DNA from: Anadara kagoshimensis
Taxonomy: Eukaryota > Mollusca > Bivalvia > Arcoida > Arcidae
NCBI GenBank assembly: GCA_021292105.1
Contig: CM037868.1
Location: 32,988,523 to 33,052,522, forward strand
Direction of reading: 5' to 3'
DNA: 64,000 bases
Within the stretch, counting starts at the first letter, position 1. Every line of letters begins with the position of its first letter. Positions 11,099 through 22,707 of the stretch are shown in pieces. The notes below the pieces were generated by a model. That model was not told the origin of the DNA. It saw nothing but the letters and a program-made list of their open reading frames with translations, and made no database searches. The translations under genes and the position numbers were made by a program.

Positions 11099-11579
11099 TT
11101 AATGACCTGTCAGGGTAGCTAACTCTTCCCACTCTTGTGTGCTGAACTCTTGAATGCTTACTCGTGGATGGTCCTGCAATCTTTGAAAAGCCGATTGATT
11201 TGCAGGCAAGTGGTTGTTATATCTCTTCACGAAATAGATATCGAATTCTATACTATCATGACTATCTTGACTATTATGTCTATCAAGAAATTGAATAAGT
11301 CGCCTAGCACACTTATGACCTCGTGTACCACAAGGCGAATAGTTTATAAGCATTTTCAAGCGAATCCTGTTAGGGGGGTTCTCTGAGAATTGTTCGTTAA
11401 GCTGTTGTATCAAACGTTTTTCTGCATGAAGCCCATTAGGTATATTCTCTATTCTTTGGTATGGTTGCACTTCCCCATTTCTTGTTTCTTGCCAAAACAA
11501 AATAGTTTGACTTGGCCATATTTCATTCCCGGTCGCCTGACTACTAGTAAACAAATCATAATCACCAGGTGTCCCAACT
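11099..11579 (-). CDS. AID/APOBEC-like cytidine deaminase, 3'-terminal exon
   Basis: About 160 codons, read from 11578 down to the TAA at 11099-11101. The zinc-deaminase signature is complete: H-A-E at exon residues 51-53 (11428-11420), a 28-residue gap, then S-P-C at residues 81-83 and a second zinc cysteine at residue 90 (SPCGTRGHKCARRL). The flanking order fits the AID/APOBEC fold: strands TILFWQET and QPYQRI, the HAE helix, strand RLKMLINYSPC, helix CARRLIQFLDRH, strand IEFDIYFVKRY, helix NQSAFQRLQDH, strand VSIQEFSTQEW. Family members deaminate cytosine in single-stranded DNA or RNA in immunity or element restriction; this role is inferred here. The Cys-Cys gap of six is longer than the usual two to four. 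The exon begins after TTTTTTGTGTTTTACAG. An in-frame stop lies just upstream and there is no in-frame ATG, so at least one 5' exon is missing, probably beyond the TIR-B MITE at 11630. An ATTAAA-like signal (minus) lies near 11029-11034. The domain call is firm, the subfamily is not. Confidence 0.78.
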
Positions 11580-11595
11580 CTGTAAAACACAAAAA
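11580..11595 (-). promoter_or_regulatory. 3' splice site of the deaminase exon
   Basis: On the minus strand a pyrimidine-rich run ends in GTGTTTTACAG directly before the exon (AGTTGGGACACC). The codon split leaves one base completing a codon (A|GTT). This decides the exon start, because no methionine codon precedes the domain in frame. Confidence 0.7.
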
Positions 11596-11629
11596 ATTGA
11601 CATTACACAACGAAAAAAAAAATCAAAGT

Positions 11630-11839
11630 AAGTAATTGACGTATCGCCGGCCACGCCTACAATGTTCCGATACTGGCAGCCATTACGGTACCAAAGCAGC
11701 ATCACAGCAACTAATGATGTCCTAGTGTCAGTGACGTCATTAAACTGTACAATTCAGGCAGAGTTTTATTTTTTTTGCGTGTAATTCAAGCATCTTTGTC
11801 GGGACATAGTGGGCGTGGCCGGCGATACATCAATTACTT
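11630..11839 (+). mobile_element. TIR-B MITE, full length, about 210 bp
   Basis: It starts AAGTAATTGACGTATCGCCG and ends CGGCGATACATCAATTACTT, an inverted repeat of about 35 bp that continues through GGCCACGCC. The interior includes AGTGACGTCATTAAACTG. It sits just upstream of the deaminase exon on that gene's strand, so probably within an intron. Confidence 0.85.
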
Positions 11840-12204
11840 GCATTGAGGAACTGTATTCCAAAACGGCCGTATAGTGTTGAAAAATGGTATAATATGTATT
11901 TGAATTTGATATATTGATGGCTAGTTTCATTAAGGAATTGTTGTGTTTTCAAAAAACATCTGACTCATGTTGAAATTAAAATCCAAAAATGAAACTAAAT
12001 ACTTTGTGAATTGAAAACTGACAAATGTTGTCGCACGACCGTGGGTGGGGGTTAGGGGTGGGGTGGATGGAGGGGGCATACCGGTATGTTTGATATTGGT
12101 TATTACAATAACTGGATTGGTATCATTGCATAACAAATATCATTTAGATGTATATTTAGAGATGAAAATCACTGGGTCCTTCGAAAGAGGCCTTGTTACG
12201 CCGT
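11840..12204. other. Non-coding interval with a G-rich tract
   Basis: AT-rich, except for a G-rich run at about 12036-12076. If the deaminase gene has nearby 5' exons they would lie in this direction on the minus strand, but no donor site or coding block could be fixed. Confidence 0.4.
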
Positions 12205-12400
12205 GTTATGTAATAAATTCCAAGTAATGTAATACCCACCATGTAGTGTGTTAACAATTTTCGTGTAGTGTAATAAGACCTTGTAATAAAATAAAAAACG
12301 GCATGCAATGTAATAAAACAAGGTTTCGCTTTATGTAATAAAATTTTCGTGTGACGTAAAAATGAAATTGTGCAAATTAAGGGTTAACGTAAAAATGGAA
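12205..12400. repeat. Degenerate GTAATAAA subrepeat block
   Basis: Loose repeats of TGTAATAAAA and AGTGTAATAAG at intervals of about 20 bp. The texture is like the arms of the foldback elements at 10385 and 52534. No inverted partner was found nearby, so it may be a solo arm. Confidence 0.5.
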
Positions 12401-13276
12401 TCGTCACTTGATATATAAGTTCAAGGTAATGTTAGGTCAGTAATGCTGCAATGATGCTAAACATATGGCACAAGGGGGATCAATTTATTCATGAGCTCAC
12501 AATCACGTGACCATGATTCATTAATATTCATGAGCAAAGTTTTGAACACGCCGCCATTCAAACGTGATGCCAGTAACGCAAATTATCCATTTTTTAACTT
12601 ACCCGGGCCGAAAATTGTCAAATCTTCACAGAAGAAGGACATTATATTCTAGTAGTACAATTTCCATAGTCACCGGTGCCATCAGCAAATCGAGTAAGAT
12701 CTTTAGTTTAAGAATTGAAGTTGTGCTTCGAATTTGCAGAAAATGTAGATTTTGAATTAAATTAACATGTTTTATAATGATAACTTAATCATAACACGCT
12801 TCGGATTTTTAATTTGAAAGGGCCGGTTTTTTAGTTAAGTAAATTTATGTTGTTACCACCCAAACAATGCCAGGCGGTGTACAGTCAAAGTATGTATCAG
12901 CAAATTTTATCCTACTTCTCAAGAAAACGATTTATAATCACTGGTCTATATAAAGTCATTTATATTTCAACCATATCATGAATCCAATATGGCCGCTATG
13001 CAAATTAACAAACTGACCATGATTTTGCCATATGATGAAGTATGTCTGGAGCCCTCTTAGTCTATGTCATTGAAATACACAGAAAAAATTGAGTGCCAAT
13101 GACCTCCAACTGCGATAAAGATTAGTCTACACCTATCCTTAATCGTTGACAATATCGGCTCACGGTCAGTGATTGGAACAAATTCGTCGCCCCTTAGTTT
13201 GCCAAATATCATTTTACATTACTCGGAAATTTTATTGCATAAAGAGAAACCTTGTTTTATTACCTTACACGTCGTT
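12401..13276. other. Unannotated AT-rich interval
   Basis: No feature is supported. Short open frames here lack any recognisable motif or splice context. Confidence 0.45.
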
Positions 13277-14620
13277 TTTAGCTCACCTGACCGAAGGTCA
13301 TGTGAGCTTATGGCATGGCGCAGCGTGTGTATGTGCGTGTGTGCGTGCGTGCGTGTGTGCGTGAGTGCGTGAGTGCGTGTGTGCGTGCGTGCGTCGTTAA
13401 CACCTATTTTCGACTTCTCCTCTGAAACTACTGGACAGTTTTTAATGAAACTTTGTCAGAAGTATATATGGACCGGTGCAATTCAGATTTGTTCTTGGCG
13501 TTGCCATGGCTACCATAACTAGGTCAAGTTGACCTAGGGGTGCAAAAATCTTAAAAAATCTTCTTCTCCGAAAGTACTGATTGGAGAAAAAATCTGATGT
13601 GATATTTGGCTTCTCTAGGGTCTTAAGCCTATAGTTTGTTCATTTTGTAAAATTCGGATAAAAAATAGGTTACGCGTTTTTGCGTTTAATTTTGAAAAAA
13701 TCGTAAAATAGCTACAAATTGTTATAACTTGACTATTTGACCAGATAATGACATGGGGTTTTCAGTTTTGACATTTTCTTGTTAGTATCTTCAAAATGAG
13801 GTCAAGGTCAATTGTGAAGGTCGTGACCTAATTTTTTTTTACCTCTGATTATAATTATTATCTCCAAAACTATAAACATTTTGTATAGGCATGTATATTA
13901 GAATGTTGTAGGTATTGATACAACGATCATTTTGATGTATAGAAAAAGGTCATGGGTTCAAAGGTCAAGGTCACAGAAGCGAAACAATACCGAAATGGTT
14001 AATTATCTCGAAAACTATCAACTTTTTGTATAGGCATGTATATTAGAATGTTGTAGGTATTGATACAACGATCATTTTGATGTATAGGAAAAGGTCATGG
14101 GTTCAAAGGTCAAGGCTACAGATGTGAAACAATACCGAAATGGTTAATTATCTCGAAAACTATAAACTTTTTGTATAGACATGTATATCAGAATGTTGTA
14201 GGTATTGATACAACGATCATTTTGATGTATAGAAAAGGTCATGGGTTCAAAGGTCAAGGTCACAGATGTGAAAAAATACCGAAATGGCTAATTATCTCGA
14301 AAACTATAAACTTTTTGTATAGGCATGTATATTAGAATGTTGTAGGTATTAATACAACGATCATTTTGATGTATAGAAAAAGGTCATGGGTTCAAAGGTC
14401 AAGGTCACAGATGCGAAACAATTCCGAAATGGTTAATTATCTCGAAAACTATAAACTTTTTGTATAGGCATGTATATTAGAATGTTGTAGGTATTGATAC
14501 AACGATCATTTTGATGTATAGAAAAAAGTCATTGGGGTTTAGTATTTATGTTGTCTTTAAATCTATCAGCTAGCCATTAGTTATCAGGTGAGCGTATCAG
14601 GCCCATGGGCCTCTTGTTTT
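13277..14620 (+). mobile_element. Non-autonomous element with AGCTCACCTG / CAGGTGAGCG ends (Helitron-like?)
   Basis: The 5' end is TTTAGCTCACCTGACCGAAG, followed by a GT/GC-rich tract (13326-13395). The 3' end is CAGGTGAGCG, then a short palindrome GGCCCATGGGCC and CTCTTGTTTT. A 3' hairpin near the terminus and internal tandem repeats are typical of non-autonomous Helitron or Helentron elements, but neither a canonical CTRR end nor the insertion site was verified. About five 145-bp repeats occupy 13800-14535. No open frame codes for Rep or helicase. Confidence 0.6.
13800..14535 (+). repeat. 145-bp tandem repeats inside the Helitron-like element
   Basis: The motif CATGGGTTCAAAGGTCAAGG recurs at 13951, 14096, 14240 and 14385, with a diverged copy at 14530, so the period is 144-145 bp. 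Each unit also carries TAATTATCTCGAAAACTAT and GGTATTGATACAACGATCAT. Copies are about 95 percent alike by eye. Confidence 0.95.
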
Positions 14621-14644
14621 ATAATATAACAAGGTAAATTGCCT

Positions 14645-14811
14645 TGATATATGAGTGCACTGCAAAGGTCAACATTTCTTCGACTATACCTATAGTTGGT
14701 GACGCCTCGATATAGGTGAAATATTTTTGAATGTGAATTAAAACGCCATACAATCATTCAATAAATAAATAAATAAATAAATAAATCAATCAATAAATCA
14801 ATAAATAAATA

Positions 14812-14885
<74 letters not shown>
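14645..14885 (+). mobile_element. SINE-1 3' tail ending in an AATC/AAAT microsatellite
   Basis: A 5'-truncated copy (14645-14758) keeps ACCTATAGTTGGTGACGCCT and the tail. Its A-rich end has grown into (AAAT)n, then (CAAT)n, at 14759-14885. The microsatellite is most simply explained as expansion of the SINE tail. Confidence 0.8.
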
Positions 14886-15124
14886 CATAAACCATTTCTA
14901 TTCGACTCTTGTTGGTTCTTCCAGTGACCTTCCGGTTTTTTTTTACTTCAATGCTCTAGCACTATGTAAATGAGTTTATCGACAAACAGGAAACGTATTT
15001 AATTTTAAATTCCTTTAGTTCATGAACTGTTTCATGCGCAAACTGAATGCGCAAAAAATGCTCTTTCGATGCCTCTTTTAAGCGTTCCGCCAATTCTGAC
15101 CTTAACAGACTACAGGGTAAATAA

Positions 15125-15420
15125 TGTTGAGTTGAGTAATAATGTTTAACGTCCCAGTCAAGAATATTTCACTTATATCGAGACGCCGCCAGCTATAGGC
15201 GAAAGTGAAGGAATTTTACTGTGCGTTGCGCTGATGACATTCTACAGCAGGGTTCTTTATCGTGCTACATCTGTCTTGACACGGGACCTCGATTATTTTA
15301 AGGTCATCCGAAAGAAGCGTGAATTTCATTATTTCGTAATGTCGAATGCTTAGCGAAAGAATAGTCACTACCCGCTTTAAAGTCTTGGGTCAGACCCGGT
15401 CGGGGATCGAGTCCATCCCC
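15125..15420 (-). mobile_element. SINE-1 copy, head truncated
   Basis: On the minus strand the body runs from box B (15405-15420 region) to the tail GGGACGTTAAACATTATTAC. The box A half is missing and is replaced by a C-run and unrelated sequence. Confidence 0.8.
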
Positions 15421-15583
15421 CCCCCATTTTTATGGAAAATATGACAATTGGTTATGTGATAAAATAATTATTTCTTTGAAATCAAATTGGTGTCGGAATG
15501 ACATTTAGGACTATTGCAGCAAGAGGCTGTTATAGGCCACGGGTAATCTCTTATACATCGGGATAATAGACTTGTCTGTTACT

Positions 15584-15807
15584 GTAATTGACGTATCGCA
15601 GGCCACGCCCACAATGTTTCGACACTGGCCGCCATCACGGTACCAAAGCAGCGTCACGGCAACTTATGACGTTCTGGTGTCAGTGACGTCATTAAACCGC
15701 AAAATTCAGGCCGAGTTTTCATTCTTAAAGCTTTTTGCGTGTAATTTAAGCATGTCAGACCTTTGTTGGAATATTGTGGGCGTGGCCGGCCGGCGATCTG
15801 TCAATTA
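15584..15807 (+). mobile_element. TIR-B MITE, full length
   Basis: It starts GTAATTGACGTATCGCAGGC and ends GGCCGGCGATCTGTCAATTA. The interior matches the copy at 11630-11839, including GTACCAAAGCAGCGTCACGG. An 80-codon frame over it is spurious. Confidence 0.85.
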
Positions 15808-16511
15808 TTCATGAAGTAACTCTACTGCATAAGATCTTACGTGTTATTTCCTCCGGCCATTTTTCTTTCTAAAATAAAAAAAAAATCATATAAATGAACT
15901 AATCAAACCAATTTGTAAAACAAAAATTGTTAGTACTAGTAAATAACGTACGCAAAATTAATTAACCTTCTTGCTGCCACACGGACATATGTGTCCTCTA
16001 CCGGCAGCCTGTCATACTGACACATATGTCCTTTCAACAGAATCGATACACAATAGATAAAAGATGAAGATATACTTATAATCTTTTTGTAAAATTGCAA
16101 AATGTTGACAATGGGGTTCGCTGCCGTACACCATGATCAATACCTCTTAACGTTTGTGCGGAACATTTTGGAAAACGTCAACGTTACAAATTCCCGGAAT
16201 AACGTCGTTTTTACGGGAAAGCGTCATATTGTGCGATACCATGTCCATTGGAAACAAGCGTTTTACAGACACGTTAGAAGGTATCACGTGGTACAGCGTT
16301 GAGACAGGCTACACGCCAAATTTCCCGCGTAGTTATACCTGCTCTGGATTTATCGTTGAAAGGATTTAATAAGCTGAGAAAAGTTCCGAAGTCAACCAAA
16401 AATTTCTCAACGTCACAATCACTTACACACGTTTAATTAATGACGTCACAATCATTTTACGTGAGAACGTCAACAAAAATTGATTACGCCATTTTCAGCA
16501 GGCACAGGATG

Positions 16512-16722
16512 GTGACATGAAAACTTAACATTTTATGTAATTTTATGTTTATTAATCATGTTTTTGTTGCAAATGTGTGAGAAAAAGAATCCTACACCAG
16601 TGACAGGGTAAGACAGAGATATCTCAAACTCGGATGAATATTTTCAATGTCCAGAACTCTCTAAATCTCGTTCTGGGCAAGAAAATATTCATCCGCGTAA
16701 AAACGCGGGATTTTCATGTCAC
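16512..16722. mobile_element. Small inverted-repeat element with a strong internal hairpin
   Basis: A perfect 12-bp inverted repeat, GTGACATGAAAA (16512-16523) and TTTTCATGTCAC (16711-16722), bounds the element. Inside, 16631-16695 forms an almost perfect hairpin. CGGATGAATATTTTC pairs with GAAAATATTCATCCG and TGTCCAGAAC pairs with GTTCTGGGCA, leaving a loop of about 12 nt. It could be a tiny MITE or a small-RNA precursor. The flanking 15808-16511 and 16723-16879 show nothing else supportable. Confidence 0.55.
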
Positions 16723-16879
16723 AGGTGTGAGAAAAATAGATCAATGTTTAATCACTTGCAGTTGCTTTAAGATGTCTAAAAGAATTCAAACTAAAATAAA
16801 TTTGTTTGTGGTGAGGGATATCAACCTTTGGAGAGGGAAGTGACTGACCTATTTATGGACAAAATGTATTATAACCCTT

Positions 16880-19800
16880 TCCATTCGCGTTAAAACGCCT
16901 TTATATCGCGTTATTACGCCTTAATTTCGCGTTATAGCGCCTTTCCATTCGCGTTAAAACGCCTTTATTTCTCGTTATTACGACTTTTATTTTGCGTTAT
17001 AGCGCCTTTATTTCGCGTTATTACGACTTTTATTTTGCGTTATAGCGCCTTTTCATTCGCGTTAAAACGCCTTTATTTCGCATTATTATGACTTTCATTT
17101 TGCGTTATAGCGCCTTTCAATTCGCGTTAAAACGTCTTTATTTCACGTTATTACGACTTTTATTTTGCGTTATAGCGCCTTTCTATTCGCGTTAAAACGC
17201 CTTTATTTCACGTTATTTCGACTTTTATTTGTTTGCGTTAAAGCGCCTTTTTATTCTCGTTAAAATGTCTTTATTTCACGTTATTACGACTTTTATTTCG
17301 CGTTATTACGCCTTTCCATTGGCGTTAAAACATCATGATTTCACGTTATTACGACTTTTATTTTGCGTTATAGCGCCTTTCCATTAGCATTAATACATCT
17401 TTATATCACGCTATTACGACTTTCATTTTGCGTTATAGCGCCTTTTAATTAGCATTAAAACGTCTTTATATCACGTTATCACGACTTTCATTTAGCGTTA
17501 TAGCGCCTTTCGACTAGCATTAAAACGTCTTTATTTCACGTTATTACGACTTTTATTTTGCGTTACAGCGCCTTTCCATTCGCGTTAAAACGCCTTTATT
17601 TCACTTTATTACAACTTTTATTTTGCGTTATAGCGCCTTTCCATTTGCGTTTAAACGTCTTTATTCACGTTATTACGACTTTTATTTTGCGTTATAGCGC
17701 CTTTCCATTCGCGTTAAAACGCCTTTATTTCACGTTATTTCGACTTTTATTTTGCGTTAAAGCGCCTTTCCATTCGCGTTAAAATGCCTTTATTTCGCGT
17801 TATCACGACTTTCATTTTGCGTTATAGCGCCTTTCCATTCGCGTTAAAACGCCTTTATTTCACGTTATTTCGACTTTTATTTTGCGTTAAAGCGCCTTTC
17901 CATTCGCGTTAAAATGCCTTTATTTCGCGTTATCACGACTTTCATTTTGCGTTATAGCGCCTTTACATTCGCGTTAAAACGCCTTTATTTCTCATAATTA
18001 CGAGTTTCATTTTGCGTTATAGAGCCTTTTAATTCGCGTTAAACCGCCTTTATTTCGCGTTATTACGATTTTTATTTTGCGTTACAGCGCCTTTGTTTCG
18101 CGTAATTACGAATTTTATTATGCGTTATAACGCCTTTCCATTCGCGTTACATCGCCTTTATTTTGCATTATTACGCCTTTATTTCGCGTTATTACGGCTT
18201 TCATTTTGCCTTATAGCGCCTTTCCATTAGCGTTAAACGCCTTTATTTCACGTTATTACGAATGTTATTTTAGGTTATAGCGCTTTTCCATTACCGTTAA
18301 AACGTCTTTATTCACGTTATTACAACTTTCATTTTGAGTTATAGCGCCTTTTCATTTCCGTTAAAACGTCTTTATTTCACGTTATTACGACTATCATTTT
18401 GCGTTTTAGCGCCTTTCCATTCGCGTTTAAACACCTTTATTTCACGTTATTATGACTTTTATTTTGCGTTATAGCGCCTTTATTTTGCGTTATCACGACT
18501 TTCATTTTGCGTCATAACGCCTTTCATTTCGCGTTATAAGGCCTTTAGTTCGCGTTATTACGCCCTTATTTCGCGTTATAGCATCTTTTAATTCGTGTTT
18601 AAACGTCTAATGTTATTTCACGTTATTACGACTTTTATTTTGCGTCATAACGCCTTTAAATTCGCGTTATAACGCCTTTAGTTCGCGTTATTACGCCCTT
18701 ATTTCGCGTTATAGCATCTTTTAATTCGTGTTAAAACGTCTAATGTTATTTCACGTTATTACGACTTTTTATTTTGCATTATAGCGCCTTTCAATTTGCG
18801 TTAGAACGTCTTTATTTCACGCTATTACGACTTTCATTTTGCTTTATAGCGTCTTTATTTCGCGTTATTACTACTTTTATTTTGCGTTATAGCGCCTTTC
18901 CATTCCCGTTAAAACGTGTTTATTTCACGTTATTACGACTTTTATTTTGCGTTATAGCGCCTTTCAATTCGCGTTAAAACGCCTTTATTTCACGTTATTA
19001 CCAATTTTACTTTAGGTTATAGCGCCTTTTTATAACCGTTAAAACGTCTTTATTTACGTTATTACGACTTTTATTTTGCGTTATAGCGCCTTTCCATTCG
19101 CGTTAAAACGCCTTTATTTCACGTTATTATGACTTTTATTTTGCGTTAAAGCGCCTATCAATTTTCGTTATAACTCCTTTATTTTACGTTATTACGACTA
19201 TCATTTTGCGTTTTATCGCCTTTCCATTCGCGTTAAAACGCCTTTATTTCAGGTTATAATGACTTTTATTTTGCGTTATAGCGCTTTTATTTCGCGTTAT
19301 TACGACGTTTATTTTGCGTCATAACGCCTTTAAATTCGCGTTATAACGCCATTAGTTCGCGTTATTACGCCCTTATTTCGCGTTATAGCGCCTTTTAATT
19401 CGTGTTAAAACGTCTAATGTTATTTCACGTTATTACGACTTTTCATTTTGCGTTATAGCGCCTTTCAATTCGCGTTAGAACGTCTTGATTTCACGCTATT
19501 ACGACTTTCATTTTGCTTTATAGCGTCTTTATTTCGCGTTATAACGCCTTTCCATTTGCGTTAAAACGTCTTTATTTCACGTTATTACGACTTTTATTTT
19601 GCGTTATAGCGCCTTTCAATTCGAGTTAAAACGTCTTTATGCCACGTTATTACGACTTTCATTTTGCGTCATAACGCCTTTCATTTCGCGTTATAAGGCC
19701 TTTAGTTCGCGTTATTACGCCCTTATTTCGCGTTATAGCATCTTTTAATTCGTGTTAAAACGGCTTATGTTATTTCACGTTATTACGACTTTTATTTCGC

Positions 19801-22705
19801 GTTATAGCGCCTTTCAATTCGAGTTAAAACGTCTTTATGCCACGTTATTACGACTTTCATTTTGCGTCATAACGCCTTTCATTTCGCGTTATAAGGCCTT
19901 TAGTTCGCGTTATTACGCCCTTATTTCGCGTTATAGCGCCTTTTAATTCGTGTTAAAACGTCTAATGTTATTTCACGTTATTACGACTTTTCATTTTGCA
20001 TTATAGCACATTTATTTCGCGTTATTACTACTTTTATTTTGCGTTATAGCGCCTTTCAATTCGCGTTAAAACGCCTTTATTTCACGTTATTACGACTTTT
20101 ATTTTGCGTTATAGCGCCTTTCCATTCGCGTTAAAACGCCTTTATTTAACGTTATTACGAATTTTACTTTAGGTTATAGCGCCTTTTTATAACCGTTAAA
20201 ACGTCTTTATTTACGTTATTACGACTTTTATTTTGCGTTATAGCGCCTTTCCATTCGCATTAAAACGCCTTTATTTCACGTTATTATGACTTTTATTTTG
20301 CGTTAAAGCGCCTATCAATTTTCGTTATAACTCCTTTATTTTACGTTATTACGACTATCATTTTGCGTTTTATCGCCTTTCCATTCGCGTTTAAACGCCT
20401 TTATTTCACGTTATAATGACTTTTATTTTGCGTTATAGCGCCTTTATTTCGCGTTATTACGACATTTATTTTGCGTCATAACGCCTTTAAATTCGCGTTA
20501 TAACGCCATTAGTTCGCGTTATTACGCCCTTATTTCGCGTTATAGCGCCTTTTAATTCGTGTTAAAACGTCTAATGTTATTTCACGTTATTACGACTTTT
20601 CATTTTGCGTTATAGCGCCTTTCAATTCGCGTTAGAACGTCTTGATTTCGCGCTATTACGACTTTCATTTTGGTTTATAGCGTCTTTATTTCGCGTTATA
20701 ACGCCTTTCCATTTGCGTTAAAACGTCTTTATTTCACGTTATTACGACTTTTATTTCGCGTAATAGCGCCTTTCAATTCGAGTTAAAACGTCTTTATGCC
20801 ACGTTATTACGACTTTCATTTTGCGTCATAACGCCTTTCATTTCGCGTTATAAGGCCTTTAGTTCGCGTTATTACGCCCTTATTTCGCGTTATAGCATCT
20901 TTTAATTCGTGTTAAAACGGCTTATGTTATTTCACGTTATTACGACGTTTATTTTGCGTCATAACGCCTTTAAATTCGCGTTATAACGCCTTTAGTTCGC
21001 GTTATTACGCCCTTATTTCGCGTTATAGCATCTTTTAATTCGTGTTAAAACGTCTAATGTTATTTCACGTTATTACGACTTTTCATTTTGCATTATAGCG
21101 CCTTTCAATTTGCGTTAGAACGTCTTTATATCACGCTATTACGACTTTCATTTTGCTTTATAGCGTCTTTATTTGGCGTTATTACTACTTTTATTTTGCG
21201 TTATAGCGCCTTTCCATTCCCGTTAAAACGTCTTTATTTCACGTTATTACGACTTTTATTTTGCGTTATAGCGCCTTTCCATTCCCGTTAAAACGTGTTT
21301 ATTTTACGTTATTACGACTTTTATTTCGCGTTATAGCGCCTTTCAATTCGCGTTAAAACGTCTTTATGTCACGTTATTACGACTTTTATGTCGCGTTATA
21401 GCGCCTTTCAATTCGCGTTAAAACGTCTTTATGCCACGTTATTATGACTTTTATTTTGCGTTATAGCGCCTTTCTATTCGCGTTAAAACGTCTTTATTCA
21501 CGTTATTACGGCTTTTATTTTGCGTTATAGCGCCTTTCCATTCGCGTTAAACGCCTTTATTTCACGTTATTACGAATTTTACTTTAGGTTATAGCGCCTT
21601 TCCGTAACCGTTAAAACGTCTTTATTCACGTTATTACGACTTTTATTTTGCGTTATAGCGCCTTTTCATTCGCGTTAAAACGCCTTTATTTCACGTTATT
21701 ATGACTTTTATTTTGCGTTATAGCGCCTTTATTTCGAGTTATTACGACTTTTATTTTGCGTCATAACGCCTTTAAATTCGCGTTATAACGCCATTAGTTC
21801 GCGTTATTACGCCCTTATTTCGCGTTATAGCGCCTTTTAATTCGCGTTAAAACGTCTTTATTTCACGCTATTACGACTTTCATTTTCCTTTATAGCGTCT
21901 TTATTTTGCGTTATTACTACTTTTAATTTGCGTTATAACGCTTTTCCATTTGCGTTAAAACGTCTTTATTTCACGTTATTACGACTTTTTTTCGCGTTAT
22001 AGCGCCTTTCAATTCGCGTTAAAACGTCTTTATGCCACGTTATTACGACTTTTATTTAGCGTTATAGCGCCTTTCTATTCGCGTTGAAACGTCTTTATTC
22101 ACGTTATTACGACTTTCATTTTCCGTTATAGCACCTTTAAGTTTGCGTTAAAACGTCTTTATTCACGTTATTACGACTTTCATTTTCCATTATAGCGCCT
22201 TTCAGTTTGCGTTAAAACGTCTTTATTTTACGTTATTCCGACTTTTATTTTGCGTTATAGCGCCTTTCAATTTGCGTTAAAACGTCTTTATTTTACGTTA
22301 TTCCGACTTTTATTTTGCGTTATAGCGCCTTTCAATTTGCGTTAAAACGTCTTTATTTCACGTTATAACGACTTTTATTTTGCGTTATAGCGCCTTTCCA
22401 TTCGCGTAAAAACTTCTTTATTGCACGTTATTACGACTTTTATTTCGCGTTATAGCGCCTTTCAATTCGCTTTAAAACGTCTTTATTTCACGTTATTCCG
22501 ACTTTTATTTTGCGTTATAGCGCCTTTCCATTACCGTTAAAACGCCTTTATTTCACGTTATTACGAATTTTATTTTAGGTTATAGCGCCTTTCCATTCGC
22601 GTTAAAACGTCTGTATTTCACGTTATTACGACTTTCATTTTGCGTTATAGCGCCTTTCAATTTGCGTGATAACTCCTTTATTTCACGTTATTACGACTAT
22701 CATTT
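16880..22705. repeat. 22-bp satellite array, higher-order unit about 65 bp
   Basis: About 5.8 kb built from a 22-bp monomer, CCTTTATTTCGCGTTATTACGA and variants. Three variant monomers make a unit of about 65 bp: TGCGTTATAGCGCC, then CGCGTTAAAACGCC, then CACGTTATTACGAC. Every monomer has an imperfect 12-bp dyad related to GCGTTATAACGC and several CpG sites, against an AT-rich, CpG-poor background. Longer blocks are duplicated: the stretch around 18540-19000 resembles 19660-19760 and 20810-21300. Open frames of 60-80 codons over it are not genes. Confidence 0.95.
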
Positions 22706-22707
22706 AT

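Noticed and set aside
12540-12620. Possible first exon of the deaminase gene (ATGGCGGCG on the minus strand near 12560)
   Set aside because: The frame meets a stop after nine codons and no donor site precedes it, so it cannot be joined to the exon at 11579.
17558-21291. Open frames of 64-74 codons in the 22-bp satellite
   Set aside because: Repeat artefacts with no start context, splice sites or similarity outside the array.
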